Shown: piece after piece, positions 53,552 to 61,773 of the stretch | Layout of the letters: every line of letters begins with the position of its first letter | Position numbering within the stretch: the stretch's first letter is position 1 | From: Saprospiraceae bacterium | Lineage (GTDB): Bacteria; Bacteroidota; Bacteroidia; Chitinophagales; Saprospiraceae | Assembly: GCA_016787345.1 (NCBI GenBank) | Contig: JAEUUU010000175.1 | Location: forward strand, 1-64,000 | Length of the DNA: 64,000 nucleotides | Reading direction: 5' to 3' | Translations under genes and position numbers: made by a program | Notes under the pieces: generated by a model | Databases searched by the model: none | Told to the model about the DNA's origin: nothing | The model's input: the letters and a program-made list of their open reading frames with translations, nothing else

Positions 53552-54361
53552 ATGGTAACATTCAAGGATACTGCGTTGCCCAATATCATCGAGTTCAGAA
53601 ACCTTAGTCAAACGTACGACGGAGGTAAATCGATGATTCTCAAAGACCTGAATTTTTTGGTGGAGGACAAACCCGGTCAGGGTCAGTTTGTCGTAATCCT
53701 GGGCGCTTCGGGTTGCGGAAAAAGCACCTTGCTCCGTTACATCGCCGGTTTGCAAAAGCCAACTTCGGGAGAAGTGCTGTTGCGCGACAAACCCGTCGAA
53801 CAATCGGGGGTACGCGCCGGAATGGTATTTCAGCAATATTCGTCCCTCCCCTGGCGTACGGTCCTGGAAAACGTGGAACTCGGACTCGATTACAAGGGTG
53901 TTGAGGAAAAAGAACGTCGTTTGAAAGCGCAGGAAATGCTCGAACTGGTCGGTCTGGCTGGCCATGAACACAAATACGCTGTGTATCCGACGCTTTCCGG
54001 CGGCCAATTGCAACGGGTGGCCATTGCGCGTAGTCTTATTGCAAACCCCGAAATTTTGCTCATGGACGAACCTTTCGGCGCACTCGACATCAATACCCGC
54101 CTGCAAATGCAGGATATGCTGGAAGAGGTGTGGCTGAAATTCCAGCCAACTATCGTTTTTGTAACCCACGATATCGAAGAAGCAGTATACCTCGGCGATG
54201 ATATCTACATCATGGCTGCCAATCCGGGGCGATTTGTGCACCACGTGACGGTGGATCTGCCATTCAACCGGAATCTGGAAGTAAAACACAGTGTGCATTT
54301 CAACGAACTGGTACGGCAGGTGGAAGACAAAATGATCGAGGTGTCTGCCATGTCAAAGTGA
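53552..54361 (+). CDS. ABC transporter ATP-binding protein, SsuB/TauB-like
   Basis: The 269-residue ATPase has Walker A GASGCGKST, Q-loop VFQQYSSLPW, signature LSGGQLQRVAIARSL, Walker B ILLMDEPFGALD and switch His in FVTHDIEEA. This arrangement (GMVFQQ..PWR and THDI.EA) is typical of nitrate/sulfonate/taurine importers. It is translated with the permease upstream. Downstream is a complex stem-loop and then ccmE, which has its own promoter. Substrate unknown. Confidence 0.92.
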   Translation: MVTFKDTALPNIIEFRNLSQTYDGGKSMILKDLNFLVEDKPGQGQFVVILGASGCGKSTLLRYIAGLQKPTSGEVLLRDKPVEQSGVRAGMVFQQYSSLPWRTVLENVELGLDYKGVEEKERRLKAQEMLELVGLAGHEHKYAVYPTLSGGQLQRVAIARSLIANPEILLMDEPFGALDINTRLQMQDMLEEVWLKFQPTIVFVTHDIEEAVYLGDDIYIMAANPGRFVHHVTVDLPFNRNLEVKHSVHFNELVRQVEDKMIEVSAMSK

Positions 54362-54377
54362 TTTAAAGTTTTTAATC

Positions 54378-54440
54378 CGTCTAAATAAAGACGCAAGGGC
54401 CGAGTTGTCGTTTTTGACAATTCGACAACCATTTGCCCTT
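54378..54440. repeat. Stem-loop cluster between the ABC ATPase gene and ccmE
   Basis: CGTCT/AGACG (54378-54382 with 54389-54393) is followed by a larger two-part stem: AAGGGC with GCCCTT (54395-54400 with 54435-54440) enclosing GTTGTCG with CGACAAC (54404-54410 with 54423-54429). No T-run follows, so it is not a plain terminator. It ends at the ccmE -33 region. Confidence 0.75.
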
Positions 54441-54459
54441 CAAAAACGTCTTAATTTTG
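54432..54459 (+). promoter_or_regulatory. Promoter of ccmE
   Basis: TTTG (54432-54435) and TAATTTTG (54452-54459), 16 bases apart, form a reasonable -33/-7 pair 18 bases before the ccmE ATG. The right side of the upstream stem overlaps the -33 box. Confidence 0.45.
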
Positions 54460-54477
54460 CGCCAAAATTGAACGAAC

Positions 54478-54873
54478 ATGAAAAAAACACACATCATAGC
54501 CATTATCGTGGTTGCGCTTGGCATCGGGATTTTGATTTCCGCCAGCCGCGACGTGACGACGTATGCCAATTTTGAACAGGCTGCCGCCAGCGGCGATCAG
54601 GTAAAACTGGTTGGCCAACTTGCCAAGGACCGCCCGGTTGAGTACAACCCGGAAAAAGACCCCAACTATCTGTCTTTTTACGTACAGGACGATGCCGGCG
54701 AAGTTCGGCAGGTTGTTTTGCATGCCGGTAAACCGCAGGATTTCGAGCGCTCGGAACAAATTGTCCTGACCGGCGAAATGAAAGGCGAGGTGTTCGAAGC
54801 CTCGGATATGCTCTTGAAATGCCCCTCCAAATACAAGGATCAGGAGGTGTACGTGCGGGAGAAAAAGTCCTGA
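54478..54873 (+). CDS. ccmE: Cytochrome c maturation heme chaperone CcmE, CxxxY type
   Basis: CcmE binds heme covalently in the periplasm and passes it to the CcmF/H ligase. The 131-residue protein has one N-terminal membrane helix (IIAIIVVALGIGILI) and an OB-fold. The heme-binding site is normally HxxxY; here residues 115-119 read CPSKY, so Cys115 and Tyr119 form the CxxxY variant known from archaea and some sulfate reducers. It is followed directly by the CcmF/CcsA gene, whose start lies 44 bases after the ccmE stop. It belongs to system I in a streamlined form. Confidence 0.88.
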   Translation: MKKTHIIAIIVVALGIGILISASRDVTTYANFEQAAASGDQVKLVGQLAKDRPVEYNPEKDPNYLSFYVQDDAGEVRQVVLHAGKPQDFERSEQIVLTGEMKGEVFEASDMLLKCPSKYKDQEVYVREKKS

Positions 54874-54917
54874 TTTCTGCTTATCCTGATGGGTGGCACT
54901 TTGAAAAAGACAAATTT

Positions 54918-57900
54918 ATGGCTTACGTAGGCGAACATCTTTTGCCCGGTCAATTAGGGCATTTCTTCGCAGTGTTGTCGTTTGTGGCGGCACTGCTTTC
55001 GTTTTTTTCCTATTTTCTGGCTACTCAGGCCCGCTCCGAAACGGAGTATCCGAGTGTAGTCGATTCCTGGAAGCCTTCCTGGCTGTCTGTAGCGGTACTG
55101 GCCGTATTGTCGGGGATATTCCTGCTTTCAGCCGCTATTTTCGGAGCGGAGCCGGGTTCGTCATTGAGTGTCCCCTTCATCGACGGTTTGATTACCGGAA
55201 GCGAAAAACCGGTGTTTCAGGGCGAGTTTTTTCATAAAAAATACACTGCCGCAGCCATTGCCGGTTTTATCTCATTCGGATTGGGGACTGTTGCGGTTTT
55301 GTTGTTGCTGGCCAGGCCGGCCTTATTCCTTCTGGATCGTTTCAGAGGCAATCCGGCCCGGCAAGATGGCTGGCGCACCTTGGGACGATTTTCGTTTCTC
55401 GTACACGGGGTAGCCACCATGGCCATCATCGGCACCCTGTTTTTTATTTTGGTCAATAAGTACTACGAATACCAGTATGCCTGGTCGAACGTGTCGGACG
55501 ATCTTCCGTTCCGTTACACGTTCTCTGCGTTCTGGAAGGAACAGCAGGGCAGTTTTTTGCTGTGGAGTTTTTGGCATATTGCCTTGTCGCTGGTTGTGGT
55601 CGTTCGGGCAGGCCGCTGGGAAATGCCGGTTATGACCGTAATCATGCTGGCGGAAGCGATTATTGCTTCGATGATTCTGGGGCTGTATTTCGGCGAATTC
55701 CGTTTCGGAGCAAGCCCATTCGACCTGTTGCGAAACACAATGGACGCTCCGATCTTCAAAGAGGCGGATTATTTAAGCAAAATTCAGGGTAACGGACTTA
55801 ATCCTTTGCTTCAGAATTACTGGATGACCATCCACCCGCCTACACTTTTCCTCGGTTTCGCATCTACGATTTTGCCCTTTGCCTACGCAGTATCGGGCCT
55901 TTGGCTGCGTTTGCACAAAGACTGGCTACGGCCCGCACTGAAATGGGCGCTGTTTTCCGGCGCTATTCTGGGGCTTGGTATTCTTATGGGTGGCGCCTGG
56001 GCGTATGAGGCCCTTTCTTTTGGCGGTTATTGGGCCTGGGACCCGGTTGAAAATACCTCTTTGGTGCCCTGGATCATGCTCGTCGGCGGCATTCACAGTA
56101 ATTTGGTGGCGCGTTCAACCGGGCATTCCATACGGGCTGCTTACGGTTTTTACCTGGGAACCTTTGTCCTGATTCTTTATTCAACGTATCTGACCCGTTC
56201 CGGTGTATTGGGCGAGTCGTCGGTACACGCTTTTACCGAAATCGGCCTGGGGGTACAATTGATTCTCATGGGAGTAGTTTTTTTCCTGGTCGGCTTTTTG
56301 CCCTGGGTTGCCCGATGGAACAACGTGCCCCAGATAACCACTCAAAAGAAGGTAACCCGTAAAAACGGCGCAGAAGATACCATTGAAGTTGCAGAAGAAG
56401 AGTCGACTGGATCGAGGGAGTTTTGGATGTTTGTCGGCGCGCTGGTGCTGTTGTTTTCTTCGATACTGATCACACTTGCTACCTCGCTGCCGGTCTGGAA
56501 TAAAATCACGCAGATATTTTACCCCGACTACATGGGGGCGGCCCTGGAAGATCAGGTCGTACACCACAACCGTTATCAACTTTGGATCGCGGTGTTTATA
56601 GGGTTGCTTACCGGCATTGCCCAATGGCTCCGTTATGGCGAACGTAACTGGAAAGGCTGGACGAAAAAATTCGTTTTCCACATTGGTGTCGCCATCGTAG
56701 GCGCCGGCATTCTGACCGCCGTAAACCTGAGTTGGATCGATACCCAGGCCTGGCAGTTTTATATCCTGCTCTTTTCTGCCATGTTCGCTTTCGTGGCGAA
56801 TACGGATTATATCGTTGCCGTCATCAAGGGAAATTTGAAACTGGCAGGATCGGCTATTTCACACCTCGGTTTTGGGATTCTGATCCTCGGCGTATTGGGC
56901 ACTGGTCTCAACAAGCGCTGGATTTCGTCCAATACCTTCGCCATGGACGGCCTGATTGAAGGCGCTACGGGTGAAGACATGAAAAAAACGGTGCTGCTGC
57001 TGAAAGAGGCGCCCATGCCGATTCAGGATCGATTTGAGGCAACTTATCTGGCAGACTCCATCGAGCGGCAAACCCGGACATTTACCGTAAAAATCCGCCG
57101 GTTCGATAAAGATGGTAACCCGAAACGGGATTCATTTCTGGTTTATCCCAACGTGATGTACGACCGGCAGTTCAAAAAGATTGTCGCACAGAATCCCTCG
57201 ACAGAGCATTACTGGACGCACGACATTTTTACCCTGGTAGCTGCTTTGCCCAGGGGTGAAACCGATCAGGAATTCGCCAGGGCGCAGGAGGATAGCCTGC
57301 GTTATTTGCCGTATGAAGCCAAAGTCGGCGATACGATTTTTACACAAAAGCACTACGTCGTTGTAAAAGGTCTGACGAAGCGCCCCGAACACCCCGAGTA
57401 CAAACACAAAGACGACGATCTTGCCTTCGGCGTTCAGCTGGAAGCCAGGAGTTTGGAAGATACATCGGCGTACGAAACCCAACCGGTGATGTTCATCCGG
57501 CCTGGCGAGGGCGCCTTCGCTTTGCCAGCCGTCATTAATCCGTTGAAAATGAAGATCCGGCTTGGCGAGCGGGCGATGGATAGAATACTGAAAACCGAGG
57601 AATCGCTCGATTACCAGCCGGTCCGGTTCAAGGATGGGGAAGAAAAAAGCGTGCTGGGTTACCGCATCAAATTTGCCCGACCGGAAAGAGAGTTCAATCA
57701 CCCGAACTATACCGCTCAACCCGGCGACATTGCCGTTGCCGCGGCGCTCGAGATTACGGCGCCCAATGGCGAAAAAGCGGAGGCGCATCCGGTGTACCTC
57801 ATCCGCGGCAACCAACCGTACAGCCTGAAAGACGAACTTCCTCAATTCGGACTGCATCTCAACTTTGCCAATATCGATCCGAATGCCGGTGAGTTTACGA

Positions 57901-58088
57901 TCGGTGTGGCCCAGGCCTCCGAAGAACAGCGCAAAATCCCCCTTGAAATTGCCGAGAATGTGACGCGTTCCGACTATATCGTACTGGAAGCGATTATTTT
58001 CCCGGGCATCAATCTGGTTTGGGCAGGCTCCCTGCTGATGCTGTTTGGTCTGGCGCTGAGCCTGTTGCGTCGTTTTTCCGGCCAATAA
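54918..58088 (+). CDS. ccmF: CcmF/CcsA-type cytochrome c heme lyase
   Basis: The 1056-residue inner-membrane protein has about fifteen helices. The heme-binding WWD domain reads FGGYWAWDPVENTSLVPWIM (near residue 365-385), with flanking His in HPPTLFLGF and TGHSIRAAYGFYLGTF. It joins heme to apocytochrome c after CcmE delivery. The C-terminal 380 residues are a large periplasmic part with charged beta strands and a final helix (LVWAGSLLMLFGLALSLLRR). The length exceeds classical CcmF (about 650) but fits the Bacteroidota fused form. ATG 54918 is the family-like start. Confidence 0.93.
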   Translation: MAYVGEHLLPGQLGHFFAVLSFVAALLSFFSYFLATQARSETEYPSVVDSWKPSWLSVAVLAVLSGIFLLSAAIFGAEPGSSLSVPFIDGLITGSEKPVFQGEFFHKKYTAAAIAGFISFGLGTVAVLLLLARPALFLLDRFRGNPARQDGWRTLGRFSFLVHGVATMAIIGTLFFILVNKYYEYQYAWSNVSDDLPFRYTFSAFWKEQQGSFLLWSFWHIALSLVVVVRAGRWEMPVMTVIMLAEAIIASMILGLYFGEFRFGASPFDLLRNTMDAPIFKEADYLSKIQGNGLNPLLQNYWMTIHPPTLFLGFASTILPFAYAVSGLWLRLHKDWLRPALKWALFSGAILGLGILMGGAWAYEALSFGGYWAWDPVENTSLVPWIMLVGGIHSNLVARSTGHSIRAAYGFYLGTFVLILYSTYLTRSGVLGESSVHAFTEIGLGVQLILMGVVFFLVGFLPWVARWNNVPQITTQKKVTRKNGAEDTIEVAEEESTGSREFWMFVGALVLLFSSILITLATSLPVWNKITQIFYPDYMGAALEDQVVHHNRYQLWIAVFIGLLTGIAQWLRYGERNWKGWTKKFVFHIGVAIVGAGILTAVNLSWIDTQAWQFYILLFSAMFAFVANTDYIVAVIKGNLKLAGSAISHLGFGILILGVLGTGLNKRWISSNTFAMDGLIEGATGEDMKKTVLLLKEAPMPIQDRFEATYLADSIERQTRTFTVKIRRFDKDGNPKRDSFLVYPNVMYDRQFKKIVAQNPSTEHYWTHDIFTLVAALPRGETDQEFARAQEDSLRYLPYEAKVGDTIFTQKHYVVVKGLTKRPEHPEYKHKDDDLAFGVQLEARSLEDTSAYETQPVMFIRPGEGAFALPAVINPLKMKIRLGERAMDRILKTEESLDYQPVRFKDGEEKSVLGYRIKFARPEREFNHPNYTAQPGDIAVAAALEITAPNGEKAEAHPVYLIRGNQPYSLKDELPQFGLHLNFANIDPNAGEFTIGVAQASEEQRKIPLEIAENVTRSDYIVLEAIIFPGINLVWAGSLLMLFGLALSLLRRFSGQ

Positions 58089-58220
58089 CCACTTGTCGGA
58101 TCGATCACAGAGCGTGTTAATCCCTTTGCCCTGTCGAAGCAAAGCCATTGTGTTCAATTATCTTGCCTGCCATGAATGGCTTGGCATGATTCTTATGTTA
58201 CACGAACCAAAGGCAAAGGA

Positions 58221-60326
58221 ATGGGTTTTTCTAAAACGTTTTACCGTGCTGGTGTTTCCTCATGGCTAATGATATGGATGGCCGTGTGCCCGTGTACTCT
58301 GTCGGCTCAGTACACGGTTGCCTGGGATGCGACCATTGGCGGTGAACGGTATGAAGAACTCAACGGACTTTTGGTAGTGCCTGACGGGATTGTAATTGGC
58401 GGTTCTACCCAATCAAATCTGACTTTTGGCGATCCCGCCGATTTTTCCTGGAACATACTTTTACAAAAAACAGATTTTGATGGCAACCTGATCTGGGAGG
58501 CTCATTTCGGCGGCGATCAGGACGAACGTCTCTGGATGCTGATCCCCACATCAGACGGCGGGTTATTGTGTGGCGGGTATTCGTATTCGGGGGTCAGCGG
58601 CGACAAAACAGAACCCTCTCGTGGCGATATGGACGTATGGATACTCCGCCTCGATGAAACAGGAGCCCTGCTCTGGGACAAAGCCTTCGGCGGAGCGGGG
58701 CGCGACGAATTGTTTTCTGCACTGGAGATGCCCGACGGCGGTTTTTTGCTGGGGTGTCATTCCGATTCCGGAGCCGGCGGCGATAAAACCGAACCATCGA
58801 GAGGAGGGCAGGATTTCTGGCTGATCCGCACAGCTGCCGACGGCAGTTTAATTTGGGATAAAACCCTGGGGGGCGATAATTATGACCAGGTACAAGATCT
58901 TTTGTGGGCGCCTGACGGCAATATTTTGATTTCCGGCGGTACTTTTTCCAGCCCCGGCTCGGGTGAAATCGCACAGGACTCTGCCCGTGGCGGCCTCGAT
59001 TTTTGGCTGGGCCTTTTTGACCCGGATGCCCGGCAATTGTTATGGAACCATCGTTATGGCGGCGACAACGAAGATTTTCCCTACGCACTAACCTTGTCCG
59101 GCTCGGGAAAAATATACCTCGGCGGACGCTCCGCTTCCGATACCGCTCAGCCAACGGTCTTCAACAATGGGAAAAATACGCCCAAATATGGCGGGTACAG
59201 CGATTTTTGGCTCCTTGAACTGGATCTGAATGGATGGAAAACAAATGAATGGAGTTTTGGTGGGAGTGGGCTGGACGATCTGTATTTTATTCAGGAAAAC
59301 AAACGAGGAGAGCTGGTGCTTGGCGGGGTAAGCGACTCCGGGGTATCAGGCAATAAAACAGCCGTTCCGCGCGGCGGCTTTGACTTTTGGGTTGTAACAC
59401 TGGCGCCCCAAACGGGCATCGTCAGGGGACAAAGCGCCTTCGGCGGAAGTGGAAACGACGCCCCGACCCGTATCGCCATGCTGCCCGATGGCGCTTTTGT
59501 CATGGGAGGGCATTCCGATTCAGGCATTGGTTTTGAAAAATCAGCGGCATCTTTTGGCGTCAACGACTTTTGGGTCCTGACAACCGAATGTGATTTGCAG
59601 GTGAATATTGGCGAACCTGCATTGTCTTGTGAGGAACAAATGTTGAGCCTGACAGCAGTATCTCCTGCCTGCGACTCCTGTCTTTACTTCTGGAGTAACG
59701 GACACGCTTCGGCGACCCTGGAAGTGCCGGCCGGAACAAACGGTACGTTTTCCGTTATGGCTATCGATCTTCTGGGTTGTATGGCTGCTGATACGATGGT
59801 TGTAGAGGCAACAAACGCATTGGCATTCGACCTGGGTCCGCCGGATACGCTAATTCAGGCAGGGGCGCAGATTAGTCTGGGCGGCGGCGCTCCGGGTTGG
59901 CAGTATCAATGGAATACCGGCAGCACCAGCGACCAGATAGTCGTTTCGGAACCGGGTCTTTATTCCGTCACCGTCACCGGCGAAGGGGGCTGTACCGCCG
60001 TAGATCAGATACTCGTACGGGTTTTGAACCGCAAATCCGTATATGTCCCGAATGTGTTTACACCCAACGACGATGGCTGGCACGACGTCGTGGGTATTCA
60101 AACTGGTGAAGGCGTTCGTATGGTCCGACATTTTAGTATTTATGACCGATGGGGAGAGTTGTGTTACCGGCGGCAACAATTCAATTTCGCGGATGAATTT
60201 GAAGGTTGGGATGGCCGGTACCGCGGGCTTAGACTCAGCCCGGGTGTGTTTACCTGGGTGGCGCTTGTAGAGTACACGGATGACACTGTCGAGCTGCTTA
60301 CAGGCACGATAACTTTACTGCGTTGA
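58221..60326 (+). CDS. T9SS type B secreted protein with repeated propeller-like domain
   Basis: The 701-residue protein has a signal peptide (ending TLSAQ). It contains about eight imperfect 50-residue repeats with a DxW...GG core (for example DVWILRLDETGALLWDKAFG, GGFLLGCHSDSGAGGDKTEP, FWLIRTAADGSLIWDKTLGG), as in beta-propeller-like surface proteins. An Ig-like region follows, then a gliding-motility-associated (type B) C-terminal domain (VPNVFTPNDDGWHDVVGI, then FSIYDRWGELCY and GLRLSPGVFTWVALVEY). Type B proteins are exported by T9SS and often need a PorP/SprF partner, such as the one at the left edge. Confidence 0.9.
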   Translation: MGFSKTFYRAGVSSWLMIWMAVCPCTLSAQYTVAWDATIGGERYEELNGLLVVPDGIVIGGSTQSNLTFGDPADFSWNILLQKTDFDGNLIWEAHFGGDQDERLWMLIPTSDGGLLCGGYSYSGVSGDKTEPSRGDMDVWILRLDETGALLWDKAFGGAGRDELFSALEMPDGGFLLGCHSDSGAGGDKTEPSRGGQDFWLIRTAADGSLIWDKTLGGDNYDQVQDLLWAPDGNILISGGTFSSPGSGEIAQDSARGGLDFWLGLFDPDARQLLWNHRYGGDNEDFPYALTLSGSGKIYLGGRSASDTAQPTVFNNGKNTPKYGGYSDFWLLELDLNGWKTNEWSFGGSGLDDLYFIQENKRGELVLGGVSDSGVSGNKTAVPRGGFDFWVVTLAPQTGIVRGQSAFGGSGNDAPTRIAMLPDGAFVMGGHSDSGIGFEKSAASFGVNDFWVLTTECDLQVNIGEPALSCEEQMLSLTAVSPACDSCLYFWSNGHASATLEVPAGTNGTFSVMAIDLLGCMAADTMVVEATNALAFDLGPPDTLIQAGAQISLGGGAPGWQYQWNTGSTSDQIVVSEPGLYSVTVTGEGGCTAVDQILVRVLNRKSVYVPNVFTPNDDGWHDVVGIQTGEGVRMVRHFSIYDRWGELCYRRQQFNFADEFEGWDGRYRGLRLSPGVFTWVALVEYTDDTVELLTGTITLLR

Positions 60327-60463
60327 GCCCGGCATTTCAACTTCCTTTGTAAATCTTATTTTTTCCCTTGCCGGTTTTAACTTTTGCGTACTTTTCGGCC
60401 GAAATTCAGACAAAATGTACTCTTGGGACTTTTAATCTGGCCTTTAATCACCATTGTAACCAT

Positions 60464-61255
60464 ATGCGCATCCAGTTTAGTCTTTCTTGTCAGAAGGGCA
60501 CTATTATTCCAATTAACTACCAATCCGAAATCTCGAATTGGATCTTTACTGTTCTTTCCAAATCCGGCGCCGAGCTGTCACAATGGGTGCAGCAGCGCGG
60601 TTTTGATTTGACTTCGAGAAATTTCAAGTTGTTCACTTTCAGTCCATTGGCGATCTATCCGTACGAAATGGACCAGGTGAAGCAGGAATTCAAGTTATTG
60701 GGTAATCAGGTAAAACTCAGTATTGCCCTTTACATCGACCAGGCTTTCGAACAGCAGGTCGTTCATCTTTTTCGTCAGGTGCCACTACAGTTGGGTACTC
60801 TCGACGGACGCCCGGCCCAATTCGAAGTCAAGCACTGGCAAATCATGCCCCGGCCGAACTTTAAGGATAGTATGCAGTTCAAAGCTGTTTCGCCCATATC
60901 TGTAACAACCGTGGAAGAGGGCAAAGTGGCCAATCTGTACCTGTTACCGGATGCCGAAAACTACGACGTCAGCTTTTTTCATCATGTCGTGCGCCGGTTC
61001 AAGGCAGCATACCAGTACAAGTCGTTGGTTAACCTGAAATTGCTCGACCCTTCTTTTCCGATGGAGTTCAAGTTGCTGGGGCAGGCCAAATCGCGATTGA
61101 TTCACCTCAAGCCCAATCCGGAAGGTATTACACAGCTGCGCGGTTTTGTGTACGAATTTGAAGTCAAATTGCCTGTGCCGCTGGTTGAATTCTGTTACTA
61201 TGCCGGTTTTGGAGAATTTCCACATCTGGGTTTCGGTTTTGTTGAGATGAAATAA
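60464..61255 (+). CDS. cas6: Cas6 family CRISPR RNA endoribonuclease, solitary
   Basis: The 263-residue protein has the double ferredoxin-like (RAMP) outline of Cas6: MRIQFSLS first strand, PINYQSEISNWIF helix, NFKLFTFSPLAI strand, and the C-terminal Gly-rich loop YAGFGEFPHLGFGFVEMK. Cas6 binds CRISPR repeats and cuts them to crRNA. The general His found in the first helix (LHxxGF) reads Gln43 in WVQQRGF, so cleavage may be lost or use another residue. No other cas gene or CRISPR array is in the window. ATG 60464 is the family start; the frame is open to 60368. Confidence 0.85.
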   Translation: MRIQFSLSCQKGTIIPINYQSEISNWIFTVLSKSGAELSQWVQQRGFDLTSRNFKLFTFSPLAIYPYEMDQVKQEFKLLGNQVKLSIALYIDQAFEQQVVHLFRQVPLQLGTLDGRPAQFEVKHWQIMPRPNFKDSMQFKAVSPISVTTVEEGKVANLYLLPDAENYDVSFFHHVVRRFKAAYQYKSLVNLKLLDPSFPMEFKLLGQAKSRLIHLKPNPEGITQLRGFVYEFEVKLPVPLVEFCYYAGFGEFPHLGFGFVEMK

Positions 61256-61301
61256 AACCCTGTGTCACCCGGATTCTTAAACTAAAGATAAACTTGCCAA
61301 A

Positions 61302-61757
61302 ATGCCCTTGCGTCCCCTCTCATTTGCCGCGGTTGCCGGCTTGTATTTCTCTCTTCTGACGGTTGCATGCCAACCTGATACCGGTATTCAGGCCAATGCT
61401 CTGCTGGGTCGTTGGGAGTTGCAAAAAGCCTTGCGCAATCAGAAAGAGACCGGAAACCTCGACGGGACATTTTTTGCTTTTCGCGAAGACGGAAAAATGA
61501 CCACTAATTTGACAGGCAGCGAGATAACCACGGATTACGGCCTTCAAAAGAATGAAATCATTCAAAAAGGAGCGCAGGCGACCAATTATCAAATCAAGTC
61601 TTTTACCGACTCCACGCTGGTTTTAGTCACGACCATGCGAGGTATCGAGTTTCAGGTCGAACTCGTGCGCGCACCGGAACCTGCCCCTCAGGAAGAGCCC
61701 ACGACGCCCGATTCTATCCTGATCCTGGAAATGGATACCCTGGCGGGCGAACGCTAA
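61302..61757 (+). CDS. Lipocalin-like lipoprotein, unknown function
   Basis: The 151-residue protein has a lipoprotein signal (LTVAC, Cys near 24) and a small beta barrel beginning LLGRWELQKALRNQ, with GKMTTNLTGSEITTDYGL typical of lipocalin-like DUF4488/DUF5004-type domains of Bacteroidota. An acidic, Pro-rich tail follows (APEPAPQEEPTTPDS). It follows cas6 by 46 bases in the same direction and may share its transcript, but no functional link is known. Confidence 0.68.
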   Translation: MPLRPLSFAAVAGLYFSLLTVACQPDTGIQANALLGRWELQKALRNQKETGNLDGTFFAFREDGKMTTNLTGSEITTDYGLQKNEIIQKGAQATNYQIKSFTDSTLVLVTTMRGIEFQVELVRAPEPAPQEEPTTPDSILILEMDTLAGER

Positions 61758-61773
61758 GCGCGTGTTCTGGAAT

